This document shows, piece after piece, positions 1 through 6,805 of a DNA stretch of 17,579 nt. Source of the DNA: DSOS01 sp035286585 (GTDB taxonomy: Bacteria; Chloroflexota; Anaerolineae; Anaerolineales; UBA4823); NCBI GenBank assembly GCA_035286585.1, contig DATEDC010000036.1:1-17579 (forward strand), written 5' to 3'. Both the position numbers and the translations under genes were made by a program. Below the pieces are notes generated by a model. The model ran no database searches. It had not been told where the DNA came from and saw only the letters and a list, made by a program, of their open reading frames with translations. Each line of letters starts with the position of its first letter. Position 1 is the first letter of the stretch.

Positions 1-364
1 GCCGCCATACTGGGTCCAGTTTGTGTTGGGCGTTTTGGGCGGGCTGGCGGCGACGCCCGAGGACCTGATCGTGATGAAGCAGACCGCCGACCGCCTGCTG
101 GGGGCAGAGAACTACCGCTGGTCAGTGATCGGGGTGGGGTACCCGATGGAGTTCAATATGGCTGCGATGGCGATCATGATGGACGGGCACGTGCGGGTAG
201 GCCTCGAGGACAATATTTTCGTGCGGCGAGGGGTGCTGGCAACCAATGCGGATCTAGTAGAGAAGGTGAAGCGCCTGGCGGCTGAATTCGAGCGCGAGAT
301 CGCCACTCCAGCAGAAGCGCGGGAGATGCTGGGGCTCAAAGGATTGGAGGCGGTGAATTATTAA
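1..364 (+). CDS. BKACE family beta-keto acid cleavage enzyme, C-terminal part (partial)
   Basis: The reading frame is open from base 2 of the window and encodes the last 120 residues of a protein whose start lies upstream. It opens with PPYWVQFVLGVLGG, contains VGLEDN followed by a segment ending in LVEKVKRLAAE, and ends with an ATPAEAREMLGL motif; this series is typical of the C-terminus of the BKACE family (old name DUF849, 3-keto-5-aminohexanoate cleavage protein). These zinc enzymes condense a beta-keto acid with acetyl-CoA to give acetoacetate and a new CoA ester. The Glu of GLEDN corresponds, from memory, to a metal ligand in characterised members; the HxH ligands would be upstream and are not visible. 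Substrate specificity cannot be called from this part. The gene converges on the DoxX gene, and a hairpin lies in the 47 bp between them. A GTG at 23 is only an internal codon. Confidence 0.9.
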   Translation, partial: PPYWVQFVLGVLGGLAATPEDLIVMKQTADRLLGAENYRWSVIGVGYPMEFNMAAMAIMMDGHVRVGLEDNIFVRRGVLATNADLVEKVKRLAAEFEREIATPAEAREMLGLKGLEAVNY

Positions 365-365
365 T

Positions 366-406
366 CTGTGTGTTTGCAAGCTGGTAGTATAGGCTTGCTA
401 ACACAG
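366..406. terminator. Bidirectional hairpin terminator between convergent genes
   Basis: The left arm (366-381) and right arm (393-406) pair through GCAAGC/GCTTGC next to the loop and CTGTGT/ACACAG at the base, with a small asymmetric internal bulge; the loop is about 11 nt. It starts 1 bp after the stop codon of the BKACE gene and ends 5 bp before the stop codon of the opposing DoxX gene, the expected place for a shared terminator. The tail is only moderately T-rich on either strand, so termination efficiency is uncertain. Confidence 0.65.
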
Positions 407-411
407 TTGAT

Positions 412-795
412 TTAAGAGGGGAGCAGGGACCAGGACCCGTCGCCGAGCAGAATCTGGACGATCAGGGCGAAGACGAGTAAGACATTGAAGTCCCAGCCCT
501 TGCCTTTTGGCGTGCTGAGATAAGGCTCGCGGTGATTCCAGATGGAGATGAATAGGGCTACCAGCATGTTGATGAGCAAAACCGCCCCCACGTAACGGCT
601 GTAAATGCCCAGGATCAAGGCCAATCCGCCGAGGATCTGCACCACGCCGTTGAGCACGACAGAGCCCAGGGGGAAGCCATATTCCTCTTCCCATTTTTTG
701 TCCAGGTAGGGGCGATTCTGGAATTTATAGATGCCATGGGGTACCATGACGAGGCCAAGGGAAAACCGCAAGAGGAGGGTTGCGAGATCGAACAT
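412..795 (-). CDS. DoxX family integral membrane protein
   Basis: The 127-residue product has about four hydrophobic segments (roughly residues 5-22, 47-65, 68-86 and 103-120) and the DoxX-type pattern of a short N-terminal helix followed by a conserved GxxxxPHGxxKF-like stretch (VMVPHGIYKF, residues 16-25). Members of this family are small membrane subunits or stress-linked proteins of poorly defined function, often paired with redox enzymes. The start is the ATG at 795, preceded by AAGG at an 8-nt spacing. It lies 27 bp downstream of the deleted RidA-like gene on the same strand and probably shares its transcript. Nothing shows what it does here. Confidence 0.8.
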   Translation of the reverse strand: MFDLATLLLRFSLGLVMVPHGIYKFQNRPYLDKKWEEEYGFPLGSVVLNGVVQILGGLALILGIYSRYVGAVLLINMLVALFISIWNHREPYLSTPKGKGWDFNVLLVFALIVQILLGDGSWSLLPS

Positions 796-822
796 GGAAT
801 TTTCCTTGGGGTAGTTGGCGAC

Positions 823-1062
823 TCAGGTGGGGAGGACGGCGATAGCGGTGAGTTCGAGCACCAGGCGGGCGTCGGTGGCCAGGCGGGCCACTTCCACCGT
901 GGTGCTCGTTGGGCGGTGGGGGTGGTGGTGATAGACGGGCGCAGCCGTCACCCCGGCCACGTAAACGCTGACTCCAGAGTGAACCTTGATGGCGGGAGTG
1001 TAGGGCATGTTATAAGATGGGTCATTGTCCGCGGTGTGGATCAATTCAAGGTGATAGGACAT
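823..1062 (-). pseudogene. RidA/YjgF-like protein with central in-frame deletion
   Basis: The frame encodes 79 residues from an ATG at 1062 (GGAG 6 nt upstream; a GTG at 1074 in the same frame is too close to that site). The N-terminal half (MPYTPAIKVHSG, VYVAGVTAAPVYHHHPHRP, residues 19-51) matches the start of RidA-fold proteins. The next residues, STTVEVARLATDARL (53-67), match the C-terminal strand of the same family, including the Arg of VEVAR that binds the imine/carboxylate substrate in RidA. In full-length relatives (about 125-140 residues) some 50-60 residues containing the main helices separate these blocks; here they meet directly at Pro51-Thr52. The reading frame is intact, so this is an in-frame deletion. 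The product probably cannot form the normal trimer. The protein could still be made, or the deletion could be an assembly artefact. Confidence 0.7.
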
Positions 1063-1147
1063 CAAATTCTCCACTGGTTTAAAATATCATAAAGCGTGTG
1101 GGAAAAACAAGTACTAAATGTCACATAGAGAAGAACTTTGCCATGGA

Positions 1148-2143
1148 TCAGTCCTTCATTTCCATGAGACGCAAAGCGTTGCCGGAGAGAATTTTCGCTT
1201 CGTCGCCAGGGGCCAGTCCCAGAGAGCGGACGATCTCAGTCGGGCGCGCCGACCCCATATCAAAGGGGTAGTCTGAGCCGACTAGAACGCGCTCTGGGCC
1301 AACAAAATCCACCAGCGCTCGCAGCAGCTCGGAGTCATGGGTCAGGGTATCGTAGTAAAAGCGCTTGAGCGATTCGACAGGCGCCTCCTTTAGCCGGGAG
1401 TGCGCCTGCGGCTGGAAAGAATGAGCGTGATTTAAACGCCCGCGTAACACCAGTATAGCTCCCCCGCTGTGAGCCAGCAGCACTTTCAAGTTCGGGTGCT
1501 CTTCCATCACACCCGCCATCACCATGTGGGCGGCTGTGATGGTGGTCTCCAGTGGGTTGCCGATCGAATTCCACAGGTAATATTCGTTGAACACCGGCGC
1601 ATTGAAGCCGCGCGTGGTGGGGTGGATAAAGATCAGCGCACCGCTATCTTCCGCGACCTCCCAGAACGGTCGGAAACGGTCATCCCCTAAGTAGTTGCCG
1701 TTGACGCTGGCTGCCACTTCAACCCCATAAAGACCGGGCTCCTGCATCAGGCTGTGCAGCTCTTGGGCTGCCAGCTCGGGTTGCTGCAGGGGCACCGTGC
1801 CCAATGCCGCCACCCGCTCGGGATAGGCCTGGACCATCCGTGCCAGGGCCTGGTTTTGGATGCGACTGGTGCGCAGCCCATCTTTCGGGTCAGCATCATA
1901 GCGCAGCAAGTTGACCCACGGGCATAGCAACACTCGATCTACACCCGCCTGTTCTTGCGCCTGCAGGATGCGCTCGAGGTGGACAAAATCGAAAATCGCC
2001 GAGCGAATCTGGCGACCAGAGGCCTCAACGACCTGCTGCTCTCCATCATAGAACACACGCGGTCGCCAATCCTCGTCCTGTCCTGCCTGCCGGGTGATCT
2101 CCGGGACGATGATGTGGGCATGTGCATCGATAACCAGGCTCAT
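1148..2143 (-). CDS. Amidohydrolase, ACMSD-type (amidohydrolase_2 family)
   Basis: This 331-residue TIM-barrel metal-dependent hydrolase/decarboxylase shows all expected ligands: H8-A-H10 at the end of strand 1 (MSLVIDAHAHI), H174 in IFIHP, H225 in LLAHSGG and D291 in VGSDYPF. That set places it in the amidohydrolase_2 group with aminocarboxymuconate-semialdehyde decarboxylase, gamma-resorcylate decarboxylase and some lactone hydrolases. The substrate is unknown. The chosen start is the ATG at 2143, with GAGG about 9 nt upstream and family-like sequence beginning at once. The frame stays open upstream to 2584, but that part is out-of-frame reading of the EamA gene and has no homology. It begins 20 bp after the second EamA gene and is the last gene of the tightly packed leftward operon. 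Confidence 0.88.
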   Translation of the reverse strand: MSLVIDAHAHIIVPEITRQAGQDEDWRPRVFYDGEQQVVEASGRQIRSAIFDFVHLERILQAQEQAGVDRVLLCPWVNLLRYDADPKDGLRTSRIQNQALARMVQAYPERVAALGTVPLQQPELAAQELHSLMQEPGLYGVEVAASVNGNYLGDDRFRPFWEVAEDSGALIFIHPTTRGFNAPVFNEYYLWNSIGNPLETTITAAHMVMAGVMEEHPNLKVLLAHSGGAILVLRGRLNHAHSFQPQAHSRLKEAPVESLKRFYYDTLTHDSELLRALVDFVGPERVLVGSDYPFDMGSARPTEIVRSLGLAPGDEAKILSGNALRLMEMKD

Positions 2144-2163
2144 CCTATCAAGCCTCAGTGGAA

Positions 2164-2649
2164 TCAACCTGTAAGGGCTAACAGGACCGAACCGGTGACG
2201 ATCAAAAGCGCACCCAAAACCACTTTGGGGGTAACCCGTTCGAGCTGCTGCCCCAACAGAAAGGGCGAGACCAGGATCACCACCGGCACGTTTAACCTTC
2301 CGAGGGCAAGCACCACCCCCACCGCAGCGTGATCCAAAGCGAACCAGCGCGCCCAGGTCGAAAGACCGACCAACACCCCCGCGGCGAGCTGGTAGATCAT
2401 GGTGCTTCTGGAGATCGCCGAGCGCACGACATGATTTCTCCTCAAGAGTAACAATATCCCGTAGCCGAGCGCAGAAAACACCATGCCAATCGTCACGCCG
2501 AGCAGCGGTGAAGGTAAGATCTCCAGGCCATGGCGAATAAAAATCGGGCTGATTGAAAAACACAGCGCAACGCTTAACCCCCATACCACGCTGCTCCAGC
2601 CTTGTGCGAAGCCTCGACTGATCCCCTTTTTTTGCATGGATTCATTCAT
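2164..2649 (-). CDS. Half-size EamA (DMT) transporter, second member of pair
   Basis: The 161-residue product contains one EamA domain with about five membrane helices (roughly residues 18-40, 47-70, 83-105, 108-132, 138-158) and a short polar N-terminus. Full drug/metabolite transporters of this family have two such domains and ten helices in about 300 residues; here each half is a separate gene. The partner gene ends only 4 bp upstream, so translation is probably coupled and the two would form a heterodimer. The start used is the ATG at 2649; an ATG at 2637 in the same frame is possible, and neither has a strong Shine-Dalgarno site. The solute is unknown; EamA proteins export or import amino acids, nucleosides, sugars and other metabolites. 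The operon suggests a substrate or product of its enzymes. Confidence 0.82.
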   Translation of the reverse strand: MNESMQKKGISRGFAQGWSSVVWGLSVALCFSISPIFIRHGLEILPSPLLGVTIGMVFSALGYGILLLLRRNHVVRSAISRSTMIYQLAAGVLVGLSTWARWFALDHAAVGVVLALGRLNVPVVILVSPFLLGQQLERVTPKVVLGALLIVTGSVLLALTG

Positions 2650-2653
2650 GGCA

Positions 2654-3082
2654 TCACTCGTTCGATATCAGGTAGACCCCGCCCACAACCAGCAGGACGC
2701 CAATAGTCGTCCACAAGTCCAGGATTTCTCCCAAGGTCAGCGCCGCTACCACGGTCGCAAACAAGGGCGTGGCCCCAATAAGCGCACCGGTACGCGCCGC
2801 CCCGACCCGGTTCTGGCTTAGGCTGATCAACGTCCAGCCGATGAAAAAATGCACCAGCCCAGCCATGGCAAAGTTGAAATATGCGCTCAGCGGAGCGGTT
2901 GCCAACGCGCCTAAATCCTCCTGAACAATCGAGGCTGCGACCAGGATTAGCGCGCTGACCAGGAGCAAGATGAAAGTGCCCCTGTAAACATCGATGCCCA
3001 CCCCTGCTTTGCGGTTGAAGACCTGGAAAAAACCAAAACCCACCCCTGCTACGATAGCCCAGAATATGCCCATGGTAAACAT
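2654..3082 (-). CDS. Half-size EamA (DMT) transporter, first member of pair
   Basis: The 142-residue product is a single EamA domain with about five membrane helices (roughly residues 3-22, 35-56, 67-88, 94-114, 121-138). The fourth helix carries the family pattern GATPLFATVVAALTLGE, followed by a last helix ending in GGVYLISNE. It lies between the E2 gene (24 bp upstream) and the second half-transporter (4 bp downstream). The two genes are in different reading frames, and the sequence after the stop has a further in-frame stop. No single missing base would therefore simply restore one long gene; a two-gene arrangement looks genuine. The pair could act as an obligate heterodimer in the cytoplasmic membrane. 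The start ATG at 3082 lacks a clear ribosome site, suggesting coupling to E2 translation. Confidence 0.82.
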   Translation of the reverse strand: MFTMGIFWAIVAGVGFGFFQVFNRKAGVGIDVYRGTFILLLVSALILVAASIVQEDLGALATAPLSAYFNFAMAGLVHFFIGWTLISLSQNRVGAARTGALIGATPLFATVVAALTLGEILDLWTTIGVLLVVGGVYLISNE

Positions 3083-3106
3083 CCTGTATCGCCCCGACCA
3101 CCAGTA

Positions 3107-4393
3107 TCAATCCAGGAGCGCCAGCGGCTCTTCAATATAGGAGACTAGATCGCCTAAAAACTGGGCGCCACGTGCCCCATCGACCACCCGGTGGTCGCAA
3201 GACAGGCTCAGGGTCATCATGGGTCTCACCCCAGGCGCCCCATTGACCGGCACCACCCGGTCGGCGATCCTGCCCACAGCAAGGATCGCTGCTTGCGGTG
3301 GATTGATAATCGCATTGAAGACATCGATCCCGTACATTCCCAGGTTGCTGATCGTAAACGTGCCCCCTTGTAAATCTTCCAGGCGCAGCTTCCCCTTCCG
3401 AGCGCGCTCGAGCAATTCCTGGCGTCGCTGGGCGATTTGGCTCAGGCTCATTGTATTGGCTGCATGGATGACCGGCACCACCAGGCCATCTTCCACAGCC
3501 ATGGCGAGTCCCATATTGATCTGGTCGCTGGAAAAAATCTTCCCATTTTCCCAATGGGCGATCAAACGAGGATGCTCATTGAGAGCCGCCGCCGCCAGTT
3601 TAACCAGCAAGTCCGTGATGGTAAGCTTGATCTGGCTGCGCTTCTGAGCCTGCTCGCGCCAGGCAATCAACCGGCTGGAGTCAGCCTCTCTTTGCAGGTA
3701 GAAGTGCGGCACACTCGTCCAGCTTTGGGTGACACGCTCAGCCATTCTGCGCCAGATTGTGCTGAGCGGCAGCGCCTCTTCTCCAGGGGGGGCCGATTCT
3801 ACCTGGGGCAGGAGAGTAACTGAGAGAACGTCAGCCGCGAGCACCGCCCCCTCAGGTCCGCTGCCCTCCAGGACAGATAGGTCCAGCCCCCGCTCGGCAG
3901 CTAGCCGGCGCGCCTTGGGCGAGGCGGGCTTCAGCCTCGCCTGAACAGTTTCTGCCATCTGGCTTTCCAGGTACGCCAGGACATCTTTTTTCTGGATGCG
4001 CCCCCCATCCGGTTTGACCCGCGCTAAATCAACCTGATGCTCCTGGGCGATCTTGCGCGCCAGGGGAGAGATGCCCGGCGCCAGGGCCGGGGCTTGTGCC
4101 ACCTGCGCAGGCGGTGGTAATTCAGCCGTGGACGCCCCGCCTGGCAAGGCTTCGCCTGGTTCCAGGATCCAGGCGATGGTATCCCCAACGGGAACATCCT
4201 GACCCTCTCTAGCGCTTATCCCGCTCAGCACACCGGAGGCATGCGCTTCGATCTCGACTGTGGCTTTATCCGTCTCGATCTCCATCAGCGCTTGTCCCTT
4301 TTCTACATGCTCGCCTTCTTGCCTGAGCCAGGCGACCAGCTTACCTGTATCTTGAGCCATGCCCAGAGCAGGCATGATCACTTTGGTAGCCAG
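3107..4393 (-). CDS. 2-oxoacid dehydrogenase E2, dihydrolipoamide acyltransferase (CTG start)
   Basis: The 428-residue E2 core subunit transfers the acyl group from E1 through lipoate to CoA. Domains in order: lipoyl domain (about 1-80) with the lipoylated Lys43 in EIETDKA; an Ala/Pro-rich linker; a peripheral subunit-binding domain (about 108-143, ISPLARKIAQEH onward); a second similar domain (about 157-190, ASPKARRLAAERG onward); another linker; and the catalytic domain (about 205-428) with H401 and D405 in DHRVVDGA. The start is taken as CTG at 4393: it gives the family N-terminus ATKVIMPALGMAQDTG, and AGGAG lies 7 nt upstream. The next in-frame candidate, GTG at 4381, would be 19 nt from that site and would cut off the first strand. 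Whether the acyl group is acetyl or another one is not decidable. The E3 subunit is not encoded nearby. Confidence 0.9.
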   Translation of the reverse strand: MATKVIMPALGMAQDTGKLVAWLRQEGEHVEKGQALMEIETDKATVEIEAHASGVLSGISAREGQDVPVGDTIAWILEPGEALPGGASTAELPPPAQVAQAPALAPGISPLARKIAQEHQVDLARVKPDGGRIQKKDVLAYLESQMAETVQARLKPASPKARRLAAERGLDLSVLEGSGPEGAVLAADVLSVTLLPQVESAPPGEEALPLSTIWRRMAERVTQSWTSVPHFYLQREADSSRLIAWREQAQKRSQIKLTITDLLVKLAAAALNEHPRLIAHWENGKIFSSDQINMGLAMAVEDGLVVPVIHAANTMSLSQIAQRRQELLERARKGKLRLEDLQGGTFTISNLGMYGIDVFNAIINPPQAAILAVGRIADRVVPVNGAPGVRPMMTLSLSCDHRVVDGARGAQFLGDLVSYIEEPLALLD

Positions 4394-4400
4394 GGTATAA

Positions 4401-4405
4401 CTCCT
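4401..4405 (-). promoter_or_regulatory. Ribosome binding site that points to a CTG start for E2
   Basis: AGGAG on the minus strand is followed by a 7-nt spacer (4394-4400) and then CTG at 4391-4393. The site lies within the 17-bp gap after the M24 gene stop codon. Its position fits the CTG well and fits neither the GTG at 4381 (19 nt) nor the ATG at 4375. Confidence 0.65.
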
Positions 4406-4410
4406 TTACC

Positions 4411-5775
4411 TCAGGCGAGGGCTTTGTCGCCCTCGCCTCTCGCGCTGACAACCACTTTTTCCACCGAACGCCCGTTGAAAGCCGGGTTGTTCAGGTTGGA
4501 TTGGGTTTCCCGGGTGGGAGACAGGGGTCCAGTCGCGGTGTAATAACGTGAACCGGCAACCAGCAATTCTTCCGCCGGGAAGCGAGTGATCACTTCACAG
4601 CCATCTTTGTTAACCACGAGCTGCTCTTCAATACGAGCGGCTGACCAGCCATCGGCTGCCGGCCAGAAGGTCTCCAGCGCAAAGACCATGCCTTCCCTGA
4701 TCACTTCAGGATGGTCTAAAGAAACCAGCCGGCTGAAGACCGGTTTCTCCCAGATGGATAGCCCGACGCCATGCCCGTACTGCAAGGCAAAGGCAGCTTC
4801 TTCGTCGGGGAAGCCAAATTCGGTTGCTTTTGGCCAGATACTGACCACCTCGGCGGTGGTTACGCCTGGCTTGATCAGGCTGATGGCGTGGTCTAGGTAA
4901 TCCCGGCAGCGTTTGTATGCGTCTACCTGGGCTTGCGAGGCGCTGCCGATCACGAAGGTGCGGTAATAGCAGGTGCGGTAACCCATGTAGCTGTGCAGAA
5001 TGTCGAAATACACCGGGTCGCCGGGGCGCAGGACGCGGTCAGTGTACACGTGCGGGTGCGGGTTGCAGCGCTCGCCGGAGATAGCGTTGACGCCCTCGAC
5101 ATGCTCTGAGCCCAGGTCATATAGCACCTTGCTCACCAACCCCACGCACTCATTCTCACGCATGCCCGGTTTCATCGTCTGGTAAAGTTCCTCGTAGGCG
5201 GCATCCACCATCATGCAGGCAGTGGCGAGCAGGGTAATTTCATCCTGGGTCTTGATCACCCTGGCAACCTGCATTAACTGCTGGCCATCCACGACCTCGA
5301 TTCCTTGCTTCTGAAGGGCAAACAGCACAGGCAACTCGATCGCATCTACGCCCAGAGGTTCCTTGTGCAAGCCACGCATTTCCAGCTCGACGCGAATCTT
5401 GCGTGCAACGTCCTCCGCACGCCCCGCCTCGGGCAGCATCGCGCCACGCAGGGTAGAGATGCCGGCCCGCGAGCGGCTGTCCCCTAACCACGGGCAATAC
5501 AATTTGTGATGGCGGGCAGCCGAGCCAAAATCCCAATTGATCGGTTCATCATCCTGTGGCAGCAGGCAGAAGCGCGCCAGCTTATCCATTGCCCAGGTCC
5601 CAATGTGAGTAGCGGTGATGTAGCGCACGTTGTTCATATCGAAACACAGTAACGCTCCCATTTCGGACTCTTTTAGGAGCATCTTGATCCGCGCCAGCCG
5701 TTCATTGCGCAAGCGTTCAAAATTAACCCGCTCCTCCCAATCCACACCCATCAGACCGTACGTTTTGATAGCCAT
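4411..5775 (-). CDS. M24 family (pita-bread fold) protein with altered metal site
   Basis: This 454-residue protein has an N-terminal creatinase-like domain (about 1-165) and a C-terminal pita-bread domain (about 180-450), the layout of Xaa-Pro peptidases, creatinase, ectoine hydrolase and the DMSP lyase DddP. Canonical ligands are Asp, Asp, His, Glu, Glu. Here D258 (YFDIL), H335 (YGHGVGL), E368 (FALETF) and E383 (RIEEQ) are present, but the second Asp, 11 residues after D258, is Cys269 (GYRTCYYRTF). The usual HE of the substrate site reads WE (W342). An ordinary dinuclear aminopeptidase is therefore unlikely; a mono-metal hydrolase or lyase fits better. The start is the ATG at 5775 with AAGG 7 nt upstream; the frame is open further upstream to 5844 without homology. 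It sits between the E1 beta and E2 genes, where no peptidase would be expected. Substrate unknown. Confidence 0.82.
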   Translation of the reverse strand: MAIKTYGLMGVDWEERVNFERLRNERLARIKMLLKESEMGALLCFDMNNVRYITATHIGTWAMDKLARFCLLPQDDEPINWDFGSAARHHKLYCPWLGDSRSRAGISTLRGAMLPEAGRAEDVARKIRVELEMRGLHKEPLGVDAIELPVLFALQKQGIEVVDGQQLMQVARVIKTQDEITLLATACMMVDAAYEELYQTMKPGMRENECVGLVSKVLYDLGSEHVEGVNAISGERCNPHPHVYTDRVLRPGDPVYFDILHSYMGYRTCYYRTFVIGSASQAQVDAYKRCRDYLDHAISLIKPGVTTAEVVSIWPKATEFGFPDEEAAFALQYGHGVGLSIWEKPVFSRLVSLDHPEVIREGMVFALETFWPAADGWSAARIEEQLVVNKDGCEVITRFPAEELLVAGSRYYTATGPLSPTRETQSNLNNPAFNGRSVEKVVVSARGEGDKALA

Positions 5776-5803
5776 TTTCTCACCTTCCTTTCGCACAATT
5801 CGC

Positions 5804-6805
5804 TTAAACAACCCCGCACAGGGTTTTTGCCATTTCCACGACATCTTGTTCCGTGGGAACCGTCAGATCCTCCAGCGCCGGGGAGAAGGGTATGGGAACA
5901 TCCATGGCCCCCATGCGCTTTACCGGTGCATCCAGGTAATAAAATGCGCCATCGGCAATGATCGCCGCTATCTCCGCAGTAACTCCATAGCTTTCATATC
6001 CCTCATCGACCACAATGGCGCGGCTGGTCTTTTTCGCTGAATCGATCAAGGTTTGTTTATCGAGCGGTTTGGTGGTGCGCGGGTCAATCACCTCGGCGCT
6101 GATCCCGATTTCTTCGAGCAGTTTTGCTGCTCCTAAAGCAACCTGTACCATGCTGCTGGTGGCTACGATGGTGATATCGGCACCAGAGCGCTTGATGTCT
6201 GCCGCTCCAAAGGGGATGGTGTACTCACCGACCGGCACTGGTCCCTTCAAGCGGTACATCATCTTGTCTTCAAAAAAGGCCACCGGATTATCGTCTCGGA
6301 TGGCTGTCTTTAACAAGCCTTTCGCGTCGTAGGGGGTGGAAGGGACCACCACTTTCAGACCTGGTATGTGGCTGAGTAAGGCGTGCAGAGACTGGGAATG
6401 TTGAGCGGCAGAGCGGCGGGTAGCGCCCATGGTGGTTCGCATCACTATCGGCACGTGCAGTTTGCCTCCCGACATGTAGTGCACCTTGGCTGCCTGGTTG
6501 ACCATCTGGTCCATCACCAAGGTGACAAAATCCCCAAACATAATATCCACGACCGGGCGCATACCGGTCATGGCGGCGCCTACCCCCAAACCGGTGATGC
6601 CCGCTTCGGAAATGGGCGTGTCGATTACCCGTTCCGGTCCAAATTCCTGGACCAGGCCGGAGAGCACCTTGAAGGGCGTTCCAGCTTCAGCGACATCTTC
6701 GCCAATGATGAAGACACGCTCATCCCGGCGCAATTCCTCAGCCAGCGCTTCGTTAATTGCCTCGCTAAACGTGATCTCGCGTGCATTCGCATCAGGCGTA
6801 GACAT
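5804..6805 (-). CDS. 2-oxoacid dehydrogenase E1 component, beta subunit
   Basis: The 333-residue product is a transketolase-type beta subunit of a pyruvate/acetoin/branched-chain 2-oxoacid dehydrogenase E1. Visible signatures are IIGEDVAEAGTPFKV (residues 33-47), DTPISEAGITGLGVGAA (62-78) with Glu67 as the residue that activates the thiamine diphosphate aminopyrimidine ring, and a C-terminal transketolase domain with SRAIVVDEGYESYG. With the alpha subunit it decarboxylates a 2-oxoacid and reductively acylates E2 lipoate. Its ATG at 6805 has AGGTGG 6 nt upstream and overlaps the end of the alpha gene by 14 bp, so the two are translationally coupled, as befits an alpha2beta2 enzyme. The M24 gene follows 28 bp downstream. 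The substrate (pyruvate, acetoin or another 2-oxoacid) is not fixed by the sequence. Confidence 0.93.
   Translation of the reverse strand: MSTPDANAREITFSEAINEALAEELRRDERVFIIGEDVAEAGTPFKVLSGLVQEFGPERVIDTPISEAGITGLGVGAAMTGMRPVVDIMFGDFVTLVMDQMVNQAAKVHYMSGGKLHVPIVMRTTMGATRRSAAQHSQSLHALLSHIPGLKVVVPSTPYDAKGLLKTAIRDDNPVAFFEDKMMYRLKGPVPVGEYTIPFGAADIKRSGADITIVATSSMVQVALGAAKLLEEIGISAEVIDPRTTKPLDKQTLIDSAKKTSRAIVVDEGYESYGVTAEIAAIIADGAFYYLDAPVKRMGAMDVPIPFSPALEDLTVPTEQDVVEMAKTLCGVV

Noticed and set aside
1082..1114. Possible promoter for the RidA-like and DoxX genes on the minus strand
   Set aside because: A TATGAT box (1086-1091) is present, but no acceptable -35 box lies at 16-18 bp. The available TTGTTT is only 14 bp away. 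It is too weak to annotate.
2144..2584. An N-terminal extension of about 147 residues on the amidohydrolase frame
   Set aside because: It is antisense-strand reading in a second frame through the EamA gene and has no amidohydrolase similarity. The family start MSLVIDAHAHI with its own ribosome site lies at 2143.
2630..2660. Frameshift at the A7 run splitting one EamA gene into two
   Set aside because: The run lies inside the second gene, after its start. Reading the first gene past its stop meets another stop within a few codons, so one indel would not fuse them.
2646..3110. A second minus-strand open frame of 154 codons over the first EamA gene
   Set aside because: The other frame has the EamA helices and motifs. 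This one is Gly/Arg/Cys-rich with no membrane pattern and is a shadow.
3783..3792. Seven-base C/G run in the E2 gene as a frameshift or phase-variation site
   Set aside because: The reading frame continues correctly on both sides into the catalytic domain and the run encodes part of a flexible linker. There is no sign of variation.
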